Assembly (NCBI GenBank): GCA_040954595.2
Contig: CM082589.2
Coordinates: 12,338,001-12,402,000, forward strand
Reading direction: 5' to 3'
Length of the DNA: 64,000 nt
Origin: Balanoglossus misakiensis
Taxonomy: Eukaryota; Hemichordata
A model generated the notes under the pieces. That model searched no databases, was not told where the DNA came from, and saw nothing but the letters and a program-made list of their open reading frames with translations. Shown piece after piece: positions 1 through 9,597 of this stretch. A program made the position numbers and the translations under genes. Positions within the stretch are counted from its first letter, which is position 1; each line of letters begins with the position of its first letter.

Positions 1-1169
1 GTATTTTTCCATGTTATTGGTAAAAGTCTTTGAAATTTAGTATGAAGCCTCCTAATGTTGTCTAAGTAACCATAGTTTTGTTCAAATTGTTGCAAAATTT
101 GCATATCTATAATTTTGAGCATTATTTGCCATTTTTGGTCAAAAAATGTTTTTCTTTAAAACCTCATGCCAGATTGCTTTGCAATTTGGTAGGCATGTTC
201 GTAGGGGTAACCTAAATAATATGTTGTAAAAAATGTGATATTTGCATAAATGTGTTATCGGGGAAACTTTTGCAATTTTTGTCAAAAATTGTTTTCACTG
301 AAACCGCTTATCCTATTGCATTGAACTTAGGCAGCATGTTCCTTGTAGTGATTGAAGTAAGATATTGTACAATTTTGGTGATATTTGCATATTTGTGTTT
401 TTGCCACTTTTGAACAAATATGTTCTGTGAAACTGCTTGTTGTATTGCTTTGAAATTAGTTTTTTCTCTGATTGCTTTGAAATTTAGGATATAATTTCAT
501 AACACATACCTGTATATGTGCAACTTTTATTCAATTCTGAGATCAGAAAGATTAAATATTTAGCGAGTTTTTTTGGTAAGTTTCTTTGTTTTTGGTTAGC
601 AAATCTTCTCCTAAACAAATTGTCCAGTTGTTTTTAAAGTTACTATTTACAAGGAGTTGTTACCTCGAACAAAGACATGTTTACATAACTTAAATAGGCC
701 AGCTGTTACAGAGACCACCAGCTATCACATTTTAATTACCAGTGGCAGGTCAGTGTGTGTCTGTTCCAGGGCTGACTGAAAGAAGTTGCTTCGCATATGT
801 GTTTGTGTACAGACAATTTTTGGTAAATTTTTTTTTCTAGCACCACTTGTAAGACTGCCATGACACATGACAGTTTATTGGGCATGTTCCTTGTTAATGT
901 TTTTACATTGCATATTTCTATATGGTCAGATCATAAGTGCTTGCAAATGTCACCTGTAATTTTTATTCTGCTGTGTCACTGTTTCCGCATAATCCTCAAA
1001 TGTCATCAGATCTCCGAATGTGATGAAAACAGTGTGTTTTGAGTGGGTTTTTTTAATGACCTTTTCGGTTAAAAGTGGCAAAAATGGCAATTTTGTCTTC
1101 AAAGGGGTCAATAAGACTGACTTTTTTGGAATCAGCACCATTTTTTACATTGAATGGACTAGTCTGCTC
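1..1169. repeat. AT-rich intronic stretch with degenerate ~135-bp tandem repeat
   Basis: No gene is visible. Positions about 138-475 hold three degenerate copies of a 131-143 bp segment, recognisable by a gtcaaaaa or gaacaaat start, a (g)aaaccgctt-like centre, attgctttgaaatt and tatttgcata. The stretch ends at 1169, where U1 jumps to sequence that in U2 lies 1.6 kb further on. Confidence 0.6.
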
Positions 1170-1464
1170 GCTGGCTGCTGATGAGCTCTCTTTTGTTTAT
1201 TTGGTTTCGAGCGTTGATGGCGCTGTTTTCTGACCGCATTCACAGATGCCGTATCTGCACCATTATTTTGGGTTTTCTCCTCAATCCCACTAGCCTGAAC
1301 CTCTGATACCTCAAATGAACAGGCTGTACTCAGAAGATTCTCTAGTGTCGTCTCCTCCCGAAGAGCACGACGTCTGAGACGGGCTGATGTGAATCCTCGT
1401 ATGATTTGTGATTTGACCTCTTGATCCGGCTAGCTGATTCTCCGTGTTCTCTGTCCTCGTCGCA
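1170..1464 (-). pseudogene. Ty3/gypsy-like gag fragment
   Basis: On the minus strand this matches the basic linker of the gag copies in U2 and U3 that precedes the zinc knuckles. The zinc-knuckle part itself was removed by the U1 deletion at 1169/1170. It continues to the primer-binding-site-like sequence next to the LTR. About 370 bp of capsid coding present in U3 is missing near 1430, as in U2. This is only a relic. Confidence 0.6.
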
Positions 1465-1634
1465 AAATATAGAATCGTGGGTGGGCAATAATGACAACAC
1501 GAGACACCAAGTCCGGCATGTAAGAGTGAGAGTGCCTAGCCTCGTTCACGCACTTTATTCATAATGACCCGAATGTTTACGTCATTTTACAGAATGTATA
1601 AAGTATAGATGCTCACCAGTGTTTGGACACTACA
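1465..1634 (-). mobile_element. Short LTR of the gypsy-like element
   Basis: Read on the minus strand it begins TGTAGTGTCC, contains AATAAAGTG as a possible polyadenylation signal, and abuts sequence resembling a primer binding site (TGGCGACGAGGAC in U3). In U1 and U2 the corresponding base is changed, giving TTGCGAC. Only this LTR is seen; no second LTR flanks the gag remnant, so exact ends are uncertain. Confidence 0.45.
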
Positions 1635-1835
1635 ATATACATGTGACTGCAGTGTCTTTCCAATCATGAATTTGCAAGGTGTCCTTCGGAGAAAATCTTC
1701 TGATTCTCTTTTCTGATTTGCTTTGCATATATGACTTAATGATCTCATTTGTTGGAATTCCCTGTCCCAAATTTTTGATGATCAGTCTCTGCCCCATTGC
1801 TCATCGTCCCAACTTTCTTGTGTATTGAAAACCAG

Positions 1836-1959
1836 GAATCAACCAATGCGATCCCAATCCGTGCTTGAACAGTGGTTTCTGCCAGATGACATCTGGATCA
1901 TGTGAACTGTACACATGTTTCTGTCAGAATTGTTTTCACTGGTGACCTTTGTGAACAAA
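1836..1959 (+). pseudogene. EGF-like exon with 1-nt frameshift (U1)
   Basis: The acceptor is aaaaccag at 1835 and the donor is gtaagt at 1960. The frame reads INQCDPNPCLNSGFCQ, then an SC and a TCFCQNC motif, matching the eight-Cys EGF pattern of the array. The exon is 124 bp instead of 123. A run of four T at 1933-1936 shifts the frame before the last Cys, creating stops. U2 shares the lesion and U3 lacks the exon. The module would be extracellular. Confidence 0.7.
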
Positions 1960-2102
1960 GTAAGTTTTGATTTATTGTCTTGGGATAATAATTTATACAG
2001 TTTAAAGTATCACCATTTCTTTCAATATGTAGATTTTTTGTTTTTCTCTACAAGTGTAATCAAGATCTGCATGAAAATTTGTGTCGCTGTCACCGAACCC
2101 AG

Positions 2103-2243
2103 CTAGTCCATACAACCAACAGTATGAATCACCACCTCATGCTGGGCGTAGCCATAGGCTATACATGCCTGCCGGTATCGAAGGCCATTATGAGTATTGG
2201 TACCAGACCCCTTTTGAGAATGAATCATGGTTCCACCCTTATG
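2103..2243 (+). CDS. Possible Cys-free, aromatic-rich exon (U1)
   Basis: This frame is open for 141 bp between a possible acceptor (cccag at 2102) and donor (G|GTAAAA at 2243/2244). Both would be phase 1, as for the EGF exons. The translation is rich in Tyr, Pro, His and Trp, with pieces such as SPYNQQYESPP, GHYEYWYQTPF and ESWFHPY. The frame stays open to a TAA at 2252. I recognise no domain. It could be a linker or tail exon of the same gene or chance. U2 has it with two amino-acid changes; U3 lacks the region. Confidence 0.35.
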
Positions 2244-2254
2244 GTAAAAAGTAA

Positions 2255-5200
2255 GATTACTCCATGCTAATAAATAACAATATTAGAATGAAAGTACATT
2301 CCAAGTGACTTGTTGGGAGTATCGGGCCACTTAATCCCGAAAAATTGCAATCAGCCTGATTTTCAGTTAACCAATCTAAAGCCCAACTTTTCGTGTATTT
2401 AGTTGGGTTTCTAAAACTAACAAATTTTTTGACAATATTTATGGCATGATGAACACTACTCTCACAACTGGTGTAATTTTTATGTGTTTGGAATCGTAGA
2501 CACCATTTATCTTTTAGTCAACTCTAAATCTAATATAACAGTCGCGAAAATTGCTATGACAAACAAAAAATGAAGTGCTGACAGGGGACACCCTTGTCAG
2601 ATCCCTTTGGATGGAGAACATTTAGAGAAGACATTGCCATTTTTCAAACATCTAGTATGTGATTATTCATAGTTTTAACCCTAACGCTGCCAAGTCAGTT
2701 TGATATCCAGGGTGCCTAGAATCCTGGCTCCCAGGCCTGTTAGGCTGCCAAGGGCGTGTTACGCAGTAGGGCCTATACAAGACCCTCAAACCAAACCAGA
2801 GCAAACCAGTACGATTTAGTACATTTAAGGGGGGTTTAGACTGCCAAGTGTGTCTAACATATGAGAGCCATGGCAAGACAGTCAAAATACGTTTAGGAAG
2901 AAAAAATGGCAAATACATACTTTAAGGGACTTGACACTCTAAACAGGTATGACACCTAGTAGCATTAGGGTTAAAATATAGCTGCAAGCCAAAATGGTCA
3001 TCTGAGGTCACCCGAAATTTGGGCAAACTTTTTTGACCCCATACTGGTCCAGGTCCATCAGAAACCAAACCTTCAGCCCTATTGGTTCGCCTGGAATTAG
3101 GTATGCACATAATTAATGAGTTAAGCAGTTGTACAGGTGACCTCAAAATTCGGCTTTTCATTTTAGTCCCATCCCTCGAAATGCTAAGGCTGTACCTGCT
3201 CTGGAGGCCGAGATATGAGAAAGTAGATCACCTGAGGTCACCCAAAATATTATGGAAAAAATTGGACCCCACACTTGTCCATGTCCAACAGAAACAAAAC
3301 CTCTAGCCCTATTGGTAAGCCTAGAATTAGGTATGCACATAATTAATTAGGTCAAAGGTCAAGGAGTAACAAGTACATGTGTATGCTTCATCCCACCAAA
3401 TATGAAGTCTGTCGGTCTAATAGTTACGTACTTATGAGCATTTATGTTATATATAGTTCAAAGGTCACCGAGGTCACGTGACATTGCGGCGAAATGATTT
3501 GGTCCAATAGTTGTACCTGTCCACCAAAAATCAGCTCCCTAGGTGTATTAGTTAGCGTAGAAGTAGATATGTGTTTTTCAAGGTGGGTCAAAGGTCAAGG
3601 GGTCACCCGAAATTTGGCTTCTCATTTCGGCCCCTTGGTCAGTCCCTGTTCACTCCATAAATGGAGACGTGTTCTGCGCAACCGCAGTACGTGTAACCTC
3701 GTGAACTCAGATGTGCACATGCGTACAGCAGTCCCTGTTCACACCATAAATGGAGACGTGTTCTGCGCAACCACAGCTGGACCTGTGAAAGATTAAATCC
3801 GATCGACATATTTAGTTTCCGTATATTATATTGACCAATGCAGACTAAGTCTAATAGAATTACTACATGTAGTATATCGTGTATAATACACACGTTTGGC
3901 AATATTGCACTTTGAGTGTTAGATGCAGACGTGTATACCCGATCTAAATTTCCGACCTACACATGTACATGTATCACTGTTCACATGTACATACACCGTA
4001 ACTGCGTTCTGAAAATAACATGGTATTTTCAAAATGTTACCCCAGATTACCCCATCATGTGAGAGCCATGAAACTCACACCCATTGTCCAGCAGTAGTTA
4101 GTTGACTATCCTATTCACTCAAAACAAAAAGAACGGGTGTGAAAAAGTCACTAAAACAGCATTGATACAGAGGTGTATAACACTGTCCATGATTTCAAGA
4201 GAAAAACATGAACACAGCCCAGTCACTGTATGTGGCGATATCTTTCTAAGTATTTCACTCAACTTGTACAGACGATGCCATGCTGTCTTCTGGAATGTGC
4301 TGGTAACGTCACACATCAAAACATATTGATGATGCCCTTCCCTGCGGCTCGGGCATCATCAATATTATTAAGGTCAAAGATCACCATCCCTTGTGCAGGC
4401 AAAAGATCATGATATAGCCCTCGCTAACATGTGTTATTATTTAAATACGATGTTGTCATAGCTTTACTATGCGGGTATAGTAAAGCCTATGCCTTGGTCC
4501 AGACCCCCCATGGTCAATGAAAAAATATGAAATATAATGATCAAAAATCTTCTTCTCAAAATCGGCATACCCTAATTTGAAAATTTCGCCCTTATATGGT
4601 CATCAGGTCACTTGACTAATTTAACATTCACGGACGTACTGCACCAGATCTCATTGGCCTGCATCAGTGTGCCATATTTGAGAATTGTAGGTTTAGCCGT
4701 TTTCAAGATCCTAGTGGCCGATGAAAGTGCCAAAGAAGAAGAAAAATGCCAGCAATACCAATAGGGGCCCCGCCCATAGGGGCTTGGGCCCCTAATAAGT
4801 TAGTTGTAAAGTTATTACTGAGCTTGAATTTCACTAGCGACTAAAAGTAAACAAAAACTGATGGTCAAAGTATCACAAGCTTTATTTTGGTTTGATGTAG
4901 GATGTAATATGCTTATAGCACACTGCCAAATTAATGCCAACCAATAAGACCGGTAGGATATGATCGAAAACCACATGTATTAATGTGTAAAAGGCCGAAC
5001 TTCCCAATAAATTTGGGTAGCCGACTACAGACAGAGTCGAACCGATGCATGATCTGAAGTATCAAGACACATGGACTATTATTTATTGTTTCAACAATTT
5101 GACTAAAGTTTATAATTTCCTATGGCAGTTTTTGCCGACAAGAACCAATGCCCGACGAAACAAAATGGACATTTTCACATGATCTTTACTGAGGTCACAA

Positions 5201-5278
5201 GTTAGCCAAGCCCTCATACACGCGCTATTCGGACGTATCGGTGATCTGTTTATGTGTTTAGCTAAGGTGGTAAATTGT
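2255..5278. other. Non-coding stretch with interspersed repeats
   Basis: No exon is supported. The stretch holds a degenerate ~230-bp duplicated segment (about 2990-3360, the shared ends attaggtatgcacataattaat at 3097 and 3327), several aggtca-type motifs, an 89-bp-spaced duplication (3640-3776), a short perfect hairpin (gctttactat/atagtaaagc near 4459-4484), and a GC-rich inverted repeat near 4763-4795 (aggggcccc and ggggcttgggcccc). Confidence 0.5.
3640..3776. repeat. 48-bp direct duplication, 89-bp period
   Basis: Copies at 3640-3687 and 3729-3776 share cagtccctgttcac, ccataaatggagacgtg and ttctgcgcaacc, with two mismatches. The same pair is present in U2 at about 23258-23394. Confidence 0.8.
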
Positions 5279-6140
5279 TCATCAATCAATCAATCAATCA
5301 AAAGGACTTATAGAGCACCAAACTCCACTGCAATAGTGTTCAATAGCGCTTTACAATGTAAAGTTACTGTAAATAGGCTCTGTTAAACAGATAAGTCTTG
5401 ATGTGTTTCTTGAAACTGTCAAGGCTAGGTGACTAGCATACTTCTATTGGGACACTGTTCCAAATGAGTGGGACGATATACGAAAAAGCATGATCGCCGT
5501 ACGTTTTCTTCTTACTCCATGGTACATGAAGTAGAAATTTGTCATTTGAACGAAGAAGTCTTGTTGAAGTTTTCAGATGGATTAAGTCAGAGATGTAAGC
5601 TGGTGCTGTGTTGTTTAATGCCTTATATGTCATAAGCAAGATCTTGTATTGGATTCTATAGTGTACAGGCAACCAATGTAAATCCATGAGAACAGGAGTA
5701 ATATGATCCGTTTTACGGGTACGAGAAACGATCCTGGCTGCAGAATTCAGGGCATGCTGTAGCATGCATGATGATGGTAAACCACAGAGTAGTGCATTAC
5801 AGTAGTTCAGTTTTGATGTGATTAGAGCATGAACCAGCATCTGGCAAACTTCCTTAGTGAGGTAACGGCGAATGTGGCTGATTTGACGCAGATGGAAGAA
5901 AATTGACTTGCAAATTGCATTAATGTGCTTATTGAAAGTGTAATTGTCGTCGAATGTCACACCTATATTCCGTGCAGAATTCACAATTTGAACACAACAT
6001 GATCCAATGCTCATGTGGTTTATGGGACGAGGCGAGCGGTTGAACTGAGACCTTATCAGGAGTACCTCGGTTTTGCCACCATTGAGTTGAAGTTTATTAT
6101 GTGTCATCCAGGTTTTTATTTCGTGAACTGCACTTTCCAG
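5279..6140 (-). mobile_element. L2/CR1-like LINE 3' fragment with RT C-terminus (U1)
   Basis: A minus-strand open frame at 5433-6107 (224 aa) matches the end of a LINE reverse transcriptase. It has [62 protein letters not shown] and GDHAFSYIVPLIWNSVP. The 3' end is a (TGAT)n tail (plus-strand atcaatcaatca at 5281). At 6139/6140 the coding stops abruptly; comparison with U3 (about 42786 to 44450) shows an internal deletion of the upstream RT and endonuclease part. Confidence 0.85.
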
Positions 6141-6423
6141 TTAAATATCGCAACTAGCCATAATGTTTGACTGGGGGGAGCACCTATACTAATGCGAGAA
6201 CCAGGGATTGAAAGTTGCACCTGTGTTTTGATCCCTTAGTTACCCTTATAAGTACATTTGTAGTTTAATAACCATAGTTCTATTGCAAACCATTCTTTCC
6301 GTAGTTTCTTGTTTCAAATATTGTAATCTGAATTTATTTTGGTGTTTAACAGGTGTGATTATCTGTATTGGCGGCCATTTTGAAAAAAAATGGTTGACAT
6401 GGAAACTCTTCAACAGATATTTA

Positions 6424-6850
6424 TAGTCTCGGTTACCCAGAGCCCTCTGCTTCTTCCGTTAGGCACTCCAGAAAGAGGGTCTGGGGAAACCCGGTAGACA
6501 AATCGCCGGGCGGAATCGGGACAGCTGCGATGCATGACGGGAGCTTAATATTCCAAAATGGCGACGTCCTGCGCGCGAACCTCACGGCCGACATGTATGT
6601 CTTACGATAAAGAAAACATGCTGAGTAGTGCTAGACCTGCTAAAACTGTCTACAAATTGAAAAGAGAGAGAGAAGTTTGGTTAATAGTTTTCTAATATCG
6701 TCATATCATAATATCGTACCGAATATTAAGCTCCCGTCATGCATCGCAGCTGTCCCGATTCCGCCCGGCGATTTGTCTACCGGGTTTCCCCAGACCCTCT
6801 TTCTGGAGTGCCTAACGGAAGAAGCAGAGGGCTCTGGGTAACCGAGACTA
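6424..6850. mobile_element. 427-bp foldback MITE with 129-bp perfect TIRs and 10-bp TSD (U1)
   Basis: The arms 6424-6552 and 6722-6850 are exact reverse complements by eye, starting TAGTCTCGGTTACCC. The element is flanked by CAGATATTTA at 6414-6423 and 6851-6860. U3 has the empty site with one CAGATATTTA at 44727-44736. A 10-bp duplication with long TIRs would suit a Mutator-like group, but that assignment is inferred. It has no coding capacity. Confidence 0.93.
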
Positions 6851-6860
6851 CAGATATTTA

Positions 6861-7472
6861 GTGACTCGCTATCTGAATTCGTTCAGTACACATTAACACA
6901 CATCTGAGCCAAGTTTGGTGCTTTTATCACAAAATACACAATCGATATGAAAATTTGGGTTTTGGTGCTCCACTACATATTAAGTAACATTAAGGATGTA
7001 CGTTCAGTAAAATTGAAAGTATTGTCATTTTTTTTAATTGTGGATTTTTTTATTCTCCTTTGTATGTATAATGAAAATCCGTAATAAAATATAGGGGTCA
7101 CCGGGCTTGTTTTTGAAATACAGAGCCATGAATTTGGTCGATAATAGAAGAAATCTGCTGACTCAGCATTTTTCACCAATGGTTTGTCTATGGGCAAAAT
7201 TCTTAACGCAATTTATCTCAAAAAAGAGCGCGGTGACCCCTATATTTTATTTGACCAATGAATTTATATTTGCTGGACTGAGCTATGTGTAAAATTTCGT
7301 GAAAATGACAATAGTAGAAGTTTGCTTTCTGGCGATTATCAATGTAATCCTATGGGAAAAAGACCGGGCGCGCAGTGTTTCCAGTTTATGTTCTGCGCGT
7401 ACATCCTTGATGAAGTTTGCTGGCTAAAGGGCTCTTAAACCTCCCTAATATTTGACGTCTTTACTCCTACAG
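6861..7472. other. Non-coding stretch before the GCC exons
   Basis: Two small inverted pieces around an aatataggggtcaccg segment (7089) and its counterpart cggtgacccctatatttta (7231) suggest another short foldback element at about 7085-7250. No gene is seen. Confidence 0.4.
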
Positions 7473-7705
7473 GACTGCGCAGTTGGAAGTTACCGTTCAG
7501 CATGTTCTGAAGCATGCACGCTGTGTCCAAGGGTTTCATGTGTGGAACAGCCAGCCTCTCATCACCAACACAATGCGGACAGGGATATTTTGCCAACAAT
7601 GGAAGTATAGACTGTACGCCTTGTCCTGCCCTGGGTATAAGTGCCAATATGATGGTATGTCGGAGCCAGAGGTGTGTGAAGATGGATACTACACTAATAT
7701 AAATG
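7473..7705 (+). pseudogene. GCC2/GCC3-like Cys-rich exon 1, frameshifted (U1)
   Basis: The acceptor is ctcctacag and the donor is G|GTGAGT. Three frames together give a typical ephrin-receptor-like (GCC2_GCC3) pattern: DCAVGSYRSACSEACTLCP, then GFMCGTASLSSPTQCGQGYF and GSIDCTPCPA, then YKCQYDG and CEDGYYTN. The frame changes after CTLCP (near 7531) and after CTPCP (near 7630), so no single frame covers it. The exon is 233 bp in all three units and both breaks are shared. It would form a small disulfide-rich extracellular module. Confidence 0.6.
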
Positions 7706-8174
7706 GTGAGTCCGCACTTAAAGTTTGGGCATTACTGTGTAATCTTCCACTTAGGCGGACGATCATCTTATGTGCATGTGCCTAATTCTGTGCGTACAAA
7801 CATTATGTCCAGTCCAAATATTCTGCCAATTTTACATCCAATGCATTCAAATAGTGGACTGCTTCGCTTTCATCCAGTTTTCATGTGCATCGTATAAGTA
7901 GACTTTTGTTTTGTCCCGTCTTTTCACTGAATTTGCTTTTTTCCAAATCTCCGACACAGACTATGATCGTCACATTCTTGTCTGTTGTTAGAACAGCACA
8001 CTGCCATATGGCATTGACTGTATACAGTTTCTGTTACGAATATCTCTGGTTTGGCATTTTCCTGTCCTCAATCTTTTGCCAGGGATTTATGTCTCCCCAA
8101 CCCGCGTGAGAATCCCACGTCTTTGAAGGTATGACTGTGACTATAAGATTCTATAAATCTCTGTTTATTTTCAG
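7706..8174. other. Intron between GCC exons 1 and 2
   Basis: Nothing recognisable is seen in U1. In U3 the same intron carries a 506-bp TTAA element. Confidence 0.5.
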
Positions 8175-8305
8175 CACAAACATCATGTGCTGATTGCCCA
8201 GCTGGTAACCATTGTCCAAATGGTAACACTGTGATTTTATGCTCGGCTGGTTATTACAGTTCGGCCTTGGACAAAGGATGTCTCGCTGTACCTCTTGCAT
8301 AACAG
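8175..8305 (+). pseudogene. GCC2/GCC3-like exon 2, frameshifted (U1)
   Basis: The acceptor is ttttcag and the donor is G|GTAAAC. It reads QTSCADCPAGNHCPNG and then LCSAGYYSSALDKGC; a 1-nt loss near 8283 then moves the CTSCITG end to another frame and gives a TAA. The length is 131 bp, one short of a phase-neutral 132. The loss is shared with U2 and U3. Confidence 0.6.
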
Positions 8306-8448
8306 GTAAACTTCTACCCACCCACCTTTATTTCCAACATCAAATTTGAATAGACCTCTATTTATGAAAATAATTAAAATTTGCGCCAATTTTTTACAGT
8401 GGTATTCAAAGGTTAACTTGGTGTGTAAATTCTTTGTTTGATTTACAG

Positions 8449-8582
8449 ATCAGCCGGTGCTGAACAGTGTACTATTTGTGAGCAAGGGTACGCCTGCACA
8501 GATCCCAGTGCATCGCAATTCAAGTGTACTAAGGGTTACGTGTCATTGGCTGGTGCAACAAACTGTACCAGATGTACAAATG
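8449..8582 (+). pseudogene. GCC2/GCC3-like exon 3 (U1)
   Basis: The acceptor is gatttacag and the donor is G|GTAAGA. Most of it is open as SAGAEQCTICEQGYACTDP, FKCTKGYVSLAG and TNCTRCTNG, six cysteines in the usual spacing. The 134-bp length and the start phase imply a 1-nt loss near 8456 relative to a phase 1-1 exon. U3 also lacks 5 bp inside it. Confidence 0.55.
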
Positions 8583-8689
8583 GTAAGATTGTGGTACTTG
8601 TTCAGTTTGCTGTGTGATGAAACTGAGGGGTATGTGTGTATGCATGTATGTGTTTACAACAGATTTTCAAGTCAGTGCGACTGGGGTTA

Positions 8690-8721
<32 letters not shown>

Positions 8722-8965
8722 TACAACAGATTATCAACTCAGTGCGAGATCTTGCGAGACCCGGTTAGCCATGTGAGATCTCGCAGAGTCTTATGATATT
8801 CAGAAAATGGTTGATTAGAAATGACGTTTAATGTCCTCCAAAGAATTTTCTACATGCCTGTATACTTGTCTCAGAATTATGAAGTGAATCATCTCAAGTA
8901 ATTTGTTATTTTAAATGACACTGTATCACAAATACTTCACTAAAAACCTCATTTTCTTTAATCAG
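8583..8965. other. Intron with TG/TATG microsatellite and hairpin
   Basis: A tgtgtgtgtg-tatgtatg run lies at about 8690-8720 between two direct copies of gtgtttacaacaga (8650 and 8718). Perfect 10-bp arms TGCGAGATCT (8743-8752) and AGATCTCGCA (8776-8785) enclose a 23-nt loop. Confidence 0.6.
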
Positions 8966-9163
8966 ATGAAATAAGTGAGGAGCCTGCACGCACATCCCGT
9001 CTTCTGTACCCTGCTGGACAATCGAGTTCAGATTCAATGTAAGATCCGCTTGACTGTGGCAATGGTGAATATGCTATGGAAGGCGACGGCACATGCACGC
9101 CTTGTCCAGCAGGATCCAAGTGTCCAACCATGTCACCCGTAGTTGATTGTTCAACAGTTACTG
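8966..9163 (+). pseudogene. GCC2/GCC3-like exon 4 with TAA stop (U1)
   Basis: The acceptor is aatcag, the donor is G|GTAAGT, and the length is 198 bp (phase 1-1). One frame runs end to end except for a TAA at 9040: YPAGQSSSDSM, stop, then DPLDCGNGEYAMEGDGTC, TPCPAGSKCPTM and VDCSTVTG. The stop is in all three units. In U1 three cysteines of the family are replaced (to R, Y and S); U2 keeps two of them and U3 all three. Confidence 0.65.
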
Positions 9164-9388
9164 GTAAGTTGGGCTGCAAATCACTCTTGTGACTTCCCTG
9201 TGTTATAGCATGACATACACAGAAAATTAAACTGTTATGCTCATTGGAGTTGATATTGTGATGCACTTTGAAAAACACAATGATTCCACTGAAGAGGTAT
9301 AGTACAGTAACACCTGTGATTACGGACATCTCTCTAATAAGGGATCGTTGGACCAAACCAATCGTTCTTTGAATTTTTTCTGTGATAG

Positions 9389-9485
9389 GTTCATACTCGC
9401 TAGGTTCGGCCACGTCCTTCTGGTTATGAATGCACAACTACAAGTGTCACACAGTGCGCTACAGGGCAGTAAAGTGTTGAAGGAG
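9389..9485 (+). pseudogene. GCC2/GCC3-like exon 5, frameshift and stop (U1)
   Basis: A candidate acceptor is tgtgatag at 9388 and the donor is G|GTAAGT. It reads SYSLGSAT and, after a 1-nt gain near 9414, PSGYECTTTSVTQCATGQ, then TAA at 9470, then SVEG. The length of 97 bp is one over 96. The start is less certain, since a second AG lies at 9403. Both lesions are shared by U2 and U3. Confidence 0.5.
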
Positions 9486-9597
9486 GTAAGTCTTGAAATC
9501 TCTTTTCTTCTGGTCTCGATTTGAATATGGTTCCACAAGTTGTTTACATCACTTGTAGTTTTACATATTTTTTGAGTTCAACAGCTATGCTATACAT

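Noticed and set aside
860-1042. 60-aa frame conserved at 860, 18940 and 38498
   Set aside because: It lies in AT-rich intronic repeat; conservation is due to tandem duplication and the U3 version has a different start and several changes.
3494-3796. 100-aa frame over the 89-bp duplication
   Set aside because: Composition and the tandem duplication suggest a chance frame; no recognised domain and no splice context.
4102-4329. 75-aa frame with overlapping minus-strand frame, repeated in U2
   Set aside because: Its identity between U1 and U2 reflects the recent duplication, not coding constraint; no domain is seen.
8958-9437. 159-aa minus-strand frame opposite GCC exons 4 and 5
   Set aside because: It is a shadow of the plus-strand Cys-rich exons; no domain is recognised and the plus-strand splice signals explain the region.
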